Shown in pieces: positions 38,901 through 50,900 of a DNA stretch of 64,000 nucleotides. How positions within the stretch are numbered: position 1 is the first letter of the stretch; every line of letters begins with the position of its first letter. Made by a program: the position numbers and the translations under genes. Location of the stretch: assembly GCA_035578905.1 (NCBI GenBank), contig JAQJVL010000282.1, forward strand, positions 744,001 to 808,000, written 5' to 3'. The notes under the pieces were generated by a model. It ran no database searches, had not been told where the DNA came from, and was given only the letters and a program-made list of their open reading frames with translations. This DNA comes from Stictocephala bisonia (Eukaryota; Arthropoda; Insecta; Hemiptera; Membracidae).

Positions 38901-41900
38901 GACCAAAACACGACATCGTGTGGAGAAGCTTGCGGGAGTTAGAGTCAACTTTAGCTAGGTCCACATTAAAATCTCCGGCAACAACTATTTGAGAACCGCC
39001 GGCAACAATGCTCTGTAAACAATCAAAGAGGGTGTCGGAGAAAACATCATAGTTTGAAGATGGTGGTCTATACACTGAAACGACTTTAAGAAGTCCTGAG
39101 GAAAGGTAGATTTTGGAAGCTGCCAACTCAACAGTTCCTTCTATGCAAAAGTTGGAAACATCAATGGACTCACATTTTAGAGTGTCACGAACAAAAATAC
39201 AAACCCCACCTCTCTCCACGTACTCTCTACAGAATGATGAAGAGTTCTGAAAACCTGGCAAATTAAATACCTTAAACTGATAATCTTTCAAATTGTGTTC
39301 GGATACACAAACGATATCTGGTTTTATCTCACTTTAAAATATTTGAAATTCACCAAGCTTGTTAGCTAAGCCTCTAATATTCTGATGGACAAGAGTAAAT
39401 CCCGGAGAATCTCTCTTATTTGCTACCCCACTTTCTGTACTAGTTGGCGCTTGGCTAAAAAAGGTAAAGTACTGTTAGTGAAAGTACGAGACTCCAAAGT
39501 TGCAGATGAACAACATCCGTCAAATTTACGAGTTGAATTTAGATTGATTTGATTCAGGGGAGGTCCACACTCAGGATTTTGTTTGTGTGTGTAATTTATA
39601 GTGTTGTGATCTCGTGTCGATTGGAAAGATATGACATTTCCATATTTGTATTGTTTACTATGGTAATATCGTGTTGTCTGTTGGAAAGAAAAGGGCCTGT
39701 TTCCTATTTGGTGACCTGTGGTAAAGCTAGAGAGTAGCAGCTCCTTGCATATAGCATTTACTATAATACGTTTATCCACTAAGTTGAGGTGTAAACCATG
39801 GCGAGTATAGTGACGTCTAGCAAGACGAGGGCACAAGAAGGTAGCATAACTATACTTAGTACAGACATTACTAAGTTCAAGATTTACAAGGTCAATTTGA
39901 CTGTTTAGTTCAGGGGTGTCATACCTATATGGTAGGCCGATAACAAGTACTTTAGCTAGGGACTGAACTTTTAAGACCTCGTCTAGCTCTTGTGACAGGT
40001 GATAAGAGTTACTCTTACATGAGAGATCATTAGTACCTGCCATAAACACAAAACAGTCATTCTTAGTCGCCCCCTTCAGTGCAGGCCCGGCCATGTCAAT
40101 TACTTGGCACATCTTTCCATTAGGTAAGACATGCCCACATACATCTAATTTTTTATCCGATTTCTCAAGAAGAATTAAAGACAGTCCTCTGCCATGGCTG
40201 TCTGAGAAAAGCTGAATTGACATGTTTAAATTAGTTTGGATCCCAGTTAAATTAGTTTGGATGTTAAAAAAGTTTGGATACTTTTGGATCCCATCATCAA
40301 AGAACTCTCCCACCTGACTGTTAAACCAGTTTGTAACAGTTTGTTTTGACATGTCATCATTTTCCAAGCGCTTTCCACCAAGATATTCCTTAAGTTTTGG
40401 AAAAAGATGAAAATCCGATGATGCTAAGTCAGGACTGTATGGTGGATGATCCAGCATTTCCCAACGAAACTGTCCAGTTGTGTCTGTGTCCTTGCCGCAA
40501 CGTGAGGCCGAGCGTTGTCATGAAGCAAAATGACACCACTAGAGAGTAGGCCTCGCGGGCGATTTTGAATAGAGCGCCTAAGCTTCAATAATGTTTTGCA
40601 ATATCTTTCAGCATTTATTGTGATTCCTCGTGGCAGAAAGTCTGTCAGAAGAATCACCTTTCGGTCCCAAAAAACCGTGGCCATGATTTTTCTTGTTGAA
40701 GGTTCTTGCTTGAATTTTCTTGGTTTCGTCAGGGAGTTTGAATGATGCCATTCACTGGATTGACGTTTTGTCTCAGGAGTATAGTATGCAATCCACGTTT
40801 CATCACCGATCACAATTTGACTTAAGAACTCATCGTCAACTCTGTGATAGCGCTCCAAAAAGGACAAAGAATATGCCATAAGCTTTGCTTTGTGTTCTTG
40901 TGTCAACATTTTTGGCACCCATCTCACACACATTTTTTGTAATGCAGTTTGTCAGTAACAATGTTGTAAACTACTGATCTTGAAACATGGGAAATTTCTG
41001 ACTAAGTTCGGCAATAGTGAAGCGCCGATTTTGGCGAATTTCCTCATCAACTTTTTGTGCCAACTCTTCATTGATGACAGTAGGCCGTCCATGTCGTTAT
41101 TCATCATGAACACTTGTCCTTCCTTCATTAAAAAGCCTACACCATTTTTGCACATTTCCATCATTCATAACACCCTCACCGTAAACTTCAAGAAGCTGTC
41201 GGTGAATTTCAGCAGGACGAACATTTTTTGCGTTTAAAAACCGAATAACTGAGCGTACTTCACAGTCTACTTCACAGTCGGCGTAATTATTGGTTGACAT
41301 TGCGACAAACAAAGAAGTATAACCACACAACCAGCATCAGCAGAGACGTTAAACGTAATGGTGGCGTTGACGGAGACAGGCCAGTAAGTGTTGGCCTTGA
41401 ATCGACGTCACGTGACCGGATGCGCAGGCACGATGCGCAATCGGTTTTTACTTTAAAAATGACCCTCGTAATATTTGAAGAGTTTATTAACAATTAAATA
41501 CTTGAAATAATATTTTCTTGTAAATTTTAGATATAAAGTAATGGTTCTTACAGTAACTGCATTTTAATTTTTGCAAAATCTGTTGTCAATTTCTGTTTTG
41601 AATTAAGCAGAATTTCGGATTACCAAAGTTCGGATTAGCGGGACTCTACTGTATATAAGATGTGTAAAACACCTTTGTTGTAATAATAACGGTAATATAA
41701 TTATAAATTATTCTCAGCAGTGGCCAACCCACGAATTCATATATACAGGGTGAATGGTATGTGGTGTTTAAAAATTTAAGGGCTTAAACTACATGCTTGA
41801 GGCTACTTAAGAACGCAAATTTCAGTTTTACATGCCAAATGGTTAGTGTGGTATGTTCAAATTAAGATTTCTTTTTAAATCGTGGATCTAACTATAAAAA

Positions 41901-44900
41901 AGCTTTATTACTTACTCAAAAGATTATATTTTTTAAACTATGACACCATTTTTGAAATCTACATTAAATTGTTAACAAGAATAATGAGCTAATAGCCTGC
42001 ATAAATTAAGGTTGGTACTTAAAATTATGCTTTAAAGCAAAATAATCATGTTTTTGTAAAATGTTAAACAATATTTTACGCGTAATTACTAAATTATGGT
42101 AACGGATATAATGTGTCAAGCTACACAGAAAACTGCATAATTTAATGTTCTTTCCAGTGATATGCTTTTGTTTGTATTATCGTACAATGTTCTATTTTTT
42201 ATTATTATTTGAATAGAAAGAAACACAGAGTGGTTACAAAATTGTAAGACTATCTTACTAGCCAGCAACTAGGACTGGACATTCAAATAACGTTATGTGA
42301 TTAAAAACACATGTAAATCAGGGACGAATGGAGTTTTACCACAATTCTTAGACCCGATATACACCCCAACCTTATCAATGTCTGTTGTCCTTAATGGCTG
42401 GGAAATTCCACTACCTGCTTAGTTTAACAAAAGTTAGTTTCTTTTAAAGCAACCTTATCAGGAGGAAAACTGGAATCCATTATCTGTTTACTCTTTAGAC
42501 CGGATCTGTGTATGAGCTATTCAATTCTGTAGCATCATGGAGTTCACTACAAGAGAATATGCAGAAATGCATTTTGTTTATGGATTTTGCAACGGCAATG
42601 CACTTGCTGCGCAAAGATAGTACAGTTTAAGGTACCCAGATCGAAAAGTTCACAGCCCACAGGTGTTCACTAGACTTCACCAGAGGTTAGTGGAAAGTAG
42701 AAAAGTTCAAAGAAATTCTTCTGAGGTAGGTCCAGTTAATTATGATGTAGGTGTTGAAGAATTGATTCTAAATACCTTTCAAGAAAACCCAGAGAGTAGT
42801 AGTAGGGCAATTGCAGCTCAACTAAATGTTTCACAGTGGAAAGTGTTGGATATTCTTCATAGAAACAAGTTTCATCCATACCACTCTACGCCTGTTCAAG
42901 CACTTTCAGCTCAAGACTTCGCTCCTCGTGTTCAGTTATGTAGATGGTTGCTTAATAGCGATGTTGAGCAGTATCATTTCTTCAAAAAGATCCTTTGGAC
43001 AGATGAGGCCATATTTACAAGACAAGGAATCTTTAATATGCACATGTGGGCGGAAGATAACCCAAGAGCAACCAAAGAACGATCTTTTCAAAGGAGATTT
43101 CACATTATGGTATGGGTTGGGGTAGTAGGTGAAACGCTTACTGGCCCACATTTTTTCGAGGTAATCCTTAACGGGGAACGCTTTTTGGACTTTTTACAGC
43201 ACAGTCTTTCTTTGCTGCTAGACCATCTCAACCAAGAAAAAAGAGACAGTCTCATTTTCCAACAAAATGGAGCTACACCGCATTTCACCGCAGAAGTGCA
43301 TCACTGGTTGACGCTCAATTATCCTACATGGATTGGACGGGGTGGGACCGTACCATGGCCAGCTAGATCGCCGGACCTTAGTCCCATGGATTTCTGTGTA
43401 TGGGGATGGATGAAACAAAAAGTCTATTCTGCACCTATCAATACAGAACAAGAACTAAGGGAGAGAATAACTGCGGCTGCTGAAGTAGTGCGCCAAGAAG
43501 TTTCTACAAAAGTGACAGTTCAACAAATGCGCAAGAGAGCACGAGCCTGCATCAGAAATGGAGGAAGGCAGTTTGAACAACATTTGTCAATCTTAATCTT
43601 TTATGTTGACCATTTTTTCAATTATTTTTACGAATGTAATTAGTATGTTTTCCGTGCGCCATCCTACTTTGGCGTATACGGAGCGTCCCCTGGGTGGCGG
43701 ATAGGGGAGAGGTCGGGAGATATGCATAGCATTTCTCCCGGTTAGGTCCATTGGACCCGCTGACCATAAGTAGGTGCGGTCCTCCATTCATATTGGGGGT
43801 TGAGCATAGGGCTAACCACCTTACCTTGTAAAAATCTTCTGGTTACGAACCGTCAACAAAATGCCTCGGAAAAGACCGGATTAAATGGAAAACGACATAG
43901 GATTCGCTCAACGGACTTAAGATTTGGAACTTGGTACATTCGCTCGCTTGCTATTCCAGGAGCAGTCAATATTGTATGTAATGAACTAGAAAGATACAAC
44001 TTGGACATAGTGGCTCTCCAAGAAACAAGATGGCCCTTTAGTGGTATAATTAACTCTGGAAAATATTCTATATACTACAGCGGAAGAGATGATGGAATAC
44101 ACCAAGCAGGAACTGGATTTGCTATTAAAAAAACTCTGTTGGAAACTCTAAATAAATTTGAGGCTGTGAATGAAAGGCTGTGTCTGATTAGACTAAGGTG
44201 TAGATTTAAGAACATGACTGTGATAAATATGTATGCCCCAACTGAGGATAAAGAAGATGAAATTTTATGGACAGTTAGAAGAAATGATATATGACATCCC
44301 TAATTATGATATAAAAATTACATTGGGTGATGCCAATGCTAAAGTCGGAAAGGAAGATATTTGGAGAGATTATGCAGGAAAAGAGAGTCTACATGACATG
44401 TCCAATGACAACAGAATAAGACTTCTCAGTCTCGCATGTGCAAACAATCTCTACATTAGCAGCACCTCATTCCCACATAAAAACATACACAAAGAAACAT
44501 GGGTATCGCCTGATGGAAGAACGAGAAACCAAATTGATCATGTGTTAATAGACAAGAGACATAAAACACACATATTTGATGTGAGAAGCCTAAGAGGTGC
44601 TGAATGTGGGACTGACCATAACTTAGTACTCGTTAAGATAAGACAAAAACTGAAATGGGAAAAACGAGAAAAAGATAGAGTGGAAGTAGGGTGGGACACA
44701 TCTAAACTGAAAAACATAGAAAATCAAAAGAAGGTGGAACTTAAACTAACAAACAGATTTCAGGTACTACAAGAACAGACTGTTGAAATTAATGATGTTA
44801 ACGAGTATTGGGGGAAAATTAAAGAAATTATTACAGAAGTTTCGAAGGAAGAACTAAAACCAATACAAAGGAAACAGAAGAACAAACTTTGGTTCACCAA

Positions 44901-47900
44901 CAGTTGCAAAGATTTAATAGAGTTGAGGAAGAAAAAGAAAAATGATGTTCTCAAAAACAACTGTAATGAAAATAGGGAGGAGTACAAAGAACTCAACAAA
45001 CAGGTAGTTAGAAAACTAAGAACGAAGAAACGTAAATATATCACAGACCAACTGAGAAAAGCAGAGGAGGACAGTACTCATAACAACGCAAGGGAATTTT
45101 TCAGATCAATAAGATTTTTTAAGAAGGGATACATCCCAAAAACAGACAGCATCAAAGATAAAAATGGAAACCTGACTTGCGACAGAAAAAATGTTCTTAA
45201 CATATGGAAACAATATTTTGAGCAACTGCTGAATGCTGATAAAAGACCTGACGAAGAAGAAGAAGCAGAAGATGAAAATAAATTAATTTTCCAACATGTG
45301 CAACCAAAAGTAGATGAACCATCCCTTAAAGAGGTGGAAGAAAGCGTAAGACAACTAAACAACAATAAAGCCCCAGGAAATGATGGCATTCCGGCTGAAA
45401 TATTCAAAATTGGTGGAAGAGAGCTATTAAGGTGTATGCATAGATTAATATTAGAAGTGTGGAGAAAAGAAACAATACCAAATGATTGGAACGAAGCACT
45501 AATAACACCTATTTTCAAAAAGGGTGATAAGACAGAGTGCAAAAATTATAGAGGTATTTCTCTTCTAAGTTCAGCATATAAAGAACTATCAAAAATCCTC
45601 TTAAATAGACTGAAAGAGTATATAGAAGAAAATATTAAAGACCACCAAGCAGGATTTGTTCAAGGTCGCTCTACTATAGACCAAATATTTGCCATAAAAC
45701 AATCTCTCAAAATATTGGGAGTTTAATAAGGATGTTCACCTATTATTTATAGATTTTCAAAAAGCGTATGACAGCATAAATAGGATGAAAATGTATGAAA
45801 AAATGCAAATGTTTGGCATCCCAGATAAGCTTATAAAATTGACACAAATATGTATAGATAAATCAAGATGTAAAGTGAAGGTAAACGGAGAATATACAGA
45901 GGACTTTGAAGTTAATACAGGAGTTCGTCAAGGTGATGGGATATCCCCTCTACTCTTTAACCTAGTCTTAGAAGATGCACTCAGGAAGACAAAAGATTTA
46001 AGAGCTGGGATCTATGTTGGATCAAAAGTAAATGTATTAGCTTTTGTGGATGATGTTGCTCTTCTTGCTGAAAGTAGAACAGATCTGGAAAATTTAGCAA
46101 AAGTGCTCATTCAAGAAACCAGAAAGGTGGGATTAGAAATAAACCAGGATAAGACAAAATATATGCATATAACCAGAAGACAGGGAATGAATAGAATACA
46201 AAATATTAAAGTGGACAAGGGAATTTGGAAAAGTCGAAGAGTTTAAATACCTTGGCATAAAGCTAGCACAAAACATAAAAGAGGAAAACGAAATTCAAAA
46301 TAGACTAGTCTTAGCCTCTAGGACCTACTGGGCAGTAGAGAAATTACTTAAATCCAAAATATTGTCTAGGAAAACTAAGATCAAAATCTACCATACACTA
46401 GTCCTCCCTGTGTTACTATATGGAGCTGAAACATGGACACTGACAAAGGAATATGAGAAGAAGCTTATTGTATTTGAAAATAGAGTATTAAGAAAAGTGT
46501 TTGGTCCAGTATGCGAAGGAGATGTTTGGAGAATAAGAAAGAACAGAGAATTAAGAGAAATATACACTCACCCAGATATAGTAGCATTAGTGAAAAGTAG
46601 AAGACTAAGGTGGGCTGGACATGCGTGGAGGCGAGAAAATACCTCCATTATTAATTATATTGAACGATCGAACCCAGACGGCAGAAGACCCCTTGGCAGG
46701 CCAAGACTTAGATGGAGAGATCAGGTCCTCAAGATATTTACAAATTGGGGACTACACCTGAGGCAGCAAAGAATAGAGCAGAATGGAGAGGCACTGTTGG
46801 CGAGGCCAAAAACCAACTGGGGTTTCAATGGCCAAGGAGGTAAGGTAAGGTAATTAGTATGTTTTAATATTATGTCAAATCAAACTATTATAATCTTTCT
46901 TGTAATAAATGGCCAAAGCTTCAAGTTTTCTGCAAACTGTGTTTTAATTCATTTTCACCTAACGTTTTCGATGACGAAACAAAATAATTAAAATCACAAT
47001 TATACCATTGAAAAGAACATTAAATTACGCAGTTTTCTGTATGGTTTGACACATTATGTCCGTTACCATAATTTAGTAATCACGCGAAAAACATTGTTTA
47101 AAATTTTTTAGAAATATGATTTTTTTACTTTAACGCATAATTTTAAATACCAATCTTAATTTACGCATCTTACTAGCTCATAATTCTTGTTAACAATTTA
47201 ATGTAGATTTCAAAAATGGTGTCACAGTTAAAAAAATATGATCTTTTGAGTAAGTAATAAAGCTTTTTTATGGTTATGTCCACGATTTAAAAAAAATCTT
47301 AATTTGAACATACCACACTGACCATCTGGCATATAAAACTGAAATTTGCGTTTTTAAGTAGCCTCAAGCATGCAGTTTAAGACCTTAAATTTTTAAACAC
47401 CACGTACCATTTACCCTGTACATACTTTGATAGCATCTAACATCTAAATCTATATGTTTATTATTTTTACTAAGGAATTTTTACTAGTAAATAAAATATA
47501 AGTGATTTTTCCTTATTTTTTACTGAAATTTGTTTATTAAATTATTTACTAGATTGTCTAGAGAAAAGCTGCTGTAAATCACAAAACATTAAAATTAAAC
47601 TTATAAATTTATTCCAGTGGAAATTACATTTTTATTTAGATTCAACTTTGGTACACATTTTGTATTTAATAGCTCTTTCTAGCCAAATATTTTCTCTAAT
47701 TAAAATATTTAACTTCAAATACATTCTTTTACTTCAGCCTCTAGCAGATTATAGTTATTATGACTAGTTATAGTTAAATTTAAGCTTCTAGAAAGTATAT
47801 AATAAAATTAAAATATAAATAATATACCTTTTAAAATATTTCTTAATATTTTTTGATACAATGTACATTTCAGCTTCATTGAAGCAATCATCAGGTATAA

Positions 47901-50900
47901 AACATGATGCATTAACCTGACGTCATATTACGCCACTACATATTAATATAAACATGGATCAATACTTTGATTCTACCAACAGCACAACATGAAATTATAC
48001 TTACATTTATGACAAGTTTCTCATAGTAGATTGCAAAAATTTAAATACGTAATATAAAATAATGTATAGCAATACATTAAAGGATGCACATAAGTGTTTG
48101 TGCTGGGGATTATGTACTACTTAAGAGTTGCTTCAACAACAATTAAAAAACTTCATTATTTGGGAAGGATTGAGATAACATGCAAGGTTATAAAACAATA
48201 TAAATAAACCAATGATAAATTATAATTGTTTTATTTATATTGTTTTATAACCTTGGGACATATGTGCCTATAAATGGCTTCAATAAAGTACAATGTACAT
48301 TCTATCCCTAATTTGACTGTTTGAGTGTGTGGAGGTGGCAAATAAGAGTGAAGGTATTTTGGACATAAAAGGTATAATTAACCATATTCGTAAAATAAAT
48401 TCAGTATTAAATGCTTCTAGAAATATTTGATTATAATTGTTTCAAATTTGTTTAGTTGAATATTTAAGAAAAACATTATTATAGGGTGTTATAAGTTTTA
48501 CTTACAAAGGATAGGTCTGTATGACAGAAGGCTGCCCAACACATATAAAACTGAAATTACTTATTTAAATAATAAGATTTAACATTAAAAACAAAACAAA
48601 TAAAAAAGTAAAATTATCAAACATATTTGGAGGAGTTGTGAAGAATAACTATCTAATGACTAATTAGTAAAAGTCAGCAATAAATTCCAACTGATAAAAC
48701 TATGTGAGCCAAGTTGATTGCTGAGTAGCACACTAAGACACCTGAACAAACAAGACTGCACATAACTTTGTGTCTTGAAACTTGACCTTTAAACTGAATT
48801 GTCTGTTGATACAATACTGCTTTAATATGAGTAATTCTCAATCCTCAGTTATCTGTCTATATGCTGTTAAAATAATAAACTGCAGTTATTGAATAAACTG
48901 AGGATACATATAACAATTCTTTATAGAAATAAAAATGAATAAATTGACCAAATAAAAAATTGCTTATTTTATTATTATAAATTAAAAAAATAAAGTAAAA
49001 AAACAAGGATTATTAACTTTCAGAAATTTAAGTCAACCATGAAAAAAAGTCCTTATATTACCAAAATTAGCCCAAATATAAAGACAAGGAGCCTTATTAA
49101 AAATAAACTTTTAGAAAATAAAGAAAAATGTCATAACAAACATTCTCAGGCTCAAAAAAACAGTAAACTGTTAATTTCACCTGGAAATAATGCTCCTTCG
49201 AATCACTCTTCTACACCTACAACAAAACTGGTTCACACTCAGGACGTATCGACTAACACTGACAGTAAATTACCAATTATTACCTCACTGCTCAGTTCAG
49301 AGTGGTTATCAGACGATGTTATACGGATGCATTACAAGCTTATAAGCCACAAAGTCACTGAGAAATTGCCAATATGCGCAGTTAACCCAATAATTGCTCA
49401 AGCTATCAAATGATGTGAACCACATTATAACACCATTAAATTTAAACTCACAAAAATACATATTTCTACCAATAAATGACTCCAATGGTGTAAAACTCGA
49501 AGAAAGTGGTAGCCATTGGAGCTTACTTGTTTTTATCAAATCATGCAACAAGTTTCTTCATTTTGATTCTTCAGGGAATTACAATTTAACTGCAGCTAAT
49601 GAAGTGGCAAACAAATTAATGAAATACATAACAGGGGATGTTGACACAGTTATTGTGGAGCCATGTAAAACTCCACAACAGTATAATTCGATAGACTGTG
49701 GAATCTATTTGATATTGATAACGGAAATATTAATTTACAGAATAATTAATGCTCCTGAGGAAGACTTAATTTATGACCTGCCAGAATTTAGTGAAGTGGA
49801 TATTTGGACCAAGCGGGCTCAGTTGGCTTCCATGGTCTATTCTTCACAAAAATCATACATCTAACTAGAGAAAACAGCATCTATGATGATTGAATCAACA
49901 CATAAACTGACCTACTTACAAAAGACGAGTAAGAGTAACAGAGCTAATTTAAATATAAGTCAAGAAAAAATTAGCAGGTTAAAAGATCACTATCAAACTT
50001 ATAATGCTAAAACATCCATAGTTGAAAATAAAATAAAAATATCAAAAGCTACCATTCACAAACAAAACAATGGAAACAAGACAGCTGCAAAAAGTATCCC
50101 ATTAACAAAAACACCACAAACAAGGGGAACAAGTGGTTTGACTGGCTCAATGCCTAAATTAGTCTTGTCATGTGACAGTCAAGGGCGAGGGCTGTCTTCT
50201 TATTTGATGGATCAAAATCGGGGATTTCAAGTCTACAACCATGTTCAACCTGGTGCCTTACTCGAACAAATTATGACATCTGCCATCAATACATCAACTA
50301 GAAGTGCTTACTCTAAAAATGACTTCCAAATAATCATTGGTGGGACTAATAATGTCTTTAATTACTGTGGTAACAATGACAGATCACGTATAAAAAACAT
50401 CACAAAGTACCTAGAAAAACAGTTGGAAAAATTTTATCATACAAATCTTATACTATCAACAATACCATATAGATATGATTTAAGAGAAAGTAGCAAAGAA
50501 AATGAAATCATTAGGGACATAAATACTGAAATAAGAAAATTAACTTACACCCATCCAAATATACAGCTACTTGACTTGTACCTTCTTCAGAGTTGCCACC
50601 ATACAAGGCATGGGTTGCATATAAATAGGTTAGGAAAAAAATTTGTCTCAAGATAAATCTTTAAAATTATAAATAAAATATGGAAAAAGCAAGATATAAG
50701 AGTAGAGCAATTGGCTACAGCAGTAGTAACAGAAACAACTTCTGCAATAAATCACCTTGTGTCTTCTTCATATTCTAACACAACTGAGGATATGGAACCT
50801 CAGGCAGTAGCTGTTTCATTGCCATATATAAGGAACATCAAGCCTTCTACACAACAACATGCTACAGAAGACAAGGAAACATCGGTGGAATATACAACAA

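Larger units (their letters stand above)
36452..40280 (-). mobile_element. 5'-truncated CR1/L2-like LINE inserted in the mariner
   Basis: Both ends abut the same 5-bp sequence CTTTT (36447-36451 and 40281-40285), the likely target duplication. The 3' end (minus strand) is an AATTG tandem tail, typical of this LINE group. ORF1 is cut off at its 5' end just before the SGNH domain; ORF2 is nearly complete. The first 60 bases after the 5' junction contain reshuffled pieces of target and LINE (repeated ATCCAAACTAATTTAA and GGGATCCAAA), suggesting template switching. Confidence 0.85.
36390..41300 (-). pseudogene. mariner transposase, interrupted by LINE, stops and frameshifts
   Basis: It starts at 41300 (MSTNNYADCEVDCEVRSVIR) with a helix-turn-helix region (EIHRQLLEVYGEGVMNDGNV). 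The core follows: VIGDETWIAYYTP (first Asp), ILLHDNARPHVA (second Asp) and HPPYSPDLASSDFHLFPKLK (third Asp), the DD34D arrangement of true mariners. After DDGIQK (40286) the LINE interrupts it. The C end reappears at about 36446-36390 as LVPRLKKCVDVNGDYIEK plus stop. A stop follows SVHDE (about 41096), and frameshifts occur near 40980 and 40450. All catalytic Asp residues are still readable, but the gene is dead. Confidence 0.85.
36290..41468 (-). mobile_element. mariner element (DD34D type), split by a LINE
   Basis: The 27-bp TIRs (36290-36316 and 41442-41468, reading CGAGGGT(T/C)ATTTTTAAAG from each end) differ at one base. They are flanked by TA (36288-36289 and 41469-41470). Removing the LINE leaves about 1.35 kb, the normal mariner size. 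The transposase is on the minus strand. Confidence 0.9.
35716..41651. mobile_element. pogo/Tigger-like element, outermost layer of a three-level nest
   Basis: The left end at 35716 is CAGTGGAGTCCTGGTAATCC then GAAA. The reverse complement of the right end is CAGTAGAGTCCCGCTAATCC then GAA. TA flanks both sides (35714-35715 and 41652-41653). Without the inserted mariner (36290-41468) it is only about 0.76 kb and has no transposase, so it is non-autonomous. Confidence 0.75.
41747..47418 (+). mobile_element. Mariner-like transposon with about 415-bp TIRs, split by an RTE LINE
   Basis: The long inverted repeats are 41747-42161 and 47002-47418. They start CAGGGTGAATGGTATGTGGT (left) and CAGGGTAAATGGTACGTGGT (right, reverse complement) and stay well matched to AATTTAATGTTCTTT. 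TA flanks both ends (41745-41746 and 47419-47420). Without the RTE insertion it is about 2.46 kb and holds one transposase gene. TIRs this long are unusual compared with the 20-30 bp of classical mariners. Confidence 0.88.
47419..49019. other. Intron 3 spacer with a dispersed repeat and a long hairpin
   Basis: Apart from the repeat at 47910-48178 and the hairpin at 48183-48255, nothing is recognised. Very AT-rich. Confidence 0.5.

Noticed and set aside
40952..41493. Extra ORFs around the mariner right end
   Set aside because: Frame-shifted or antisense readings of the mariner transposase and its TIR.
42826..43787. Alternative-frame ORFs over the mariner-like transposase
   Set aside because: Shadow frames of the 42537-43643 transposase and the RTE 5' UTR.
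44760..45542. Minus-strand ORFs of 94 and 154 codons opposite the RTE element
   Set aside because: Shadows of the RTE coding strand; Ser/Phe/Leu-rich with no domain.
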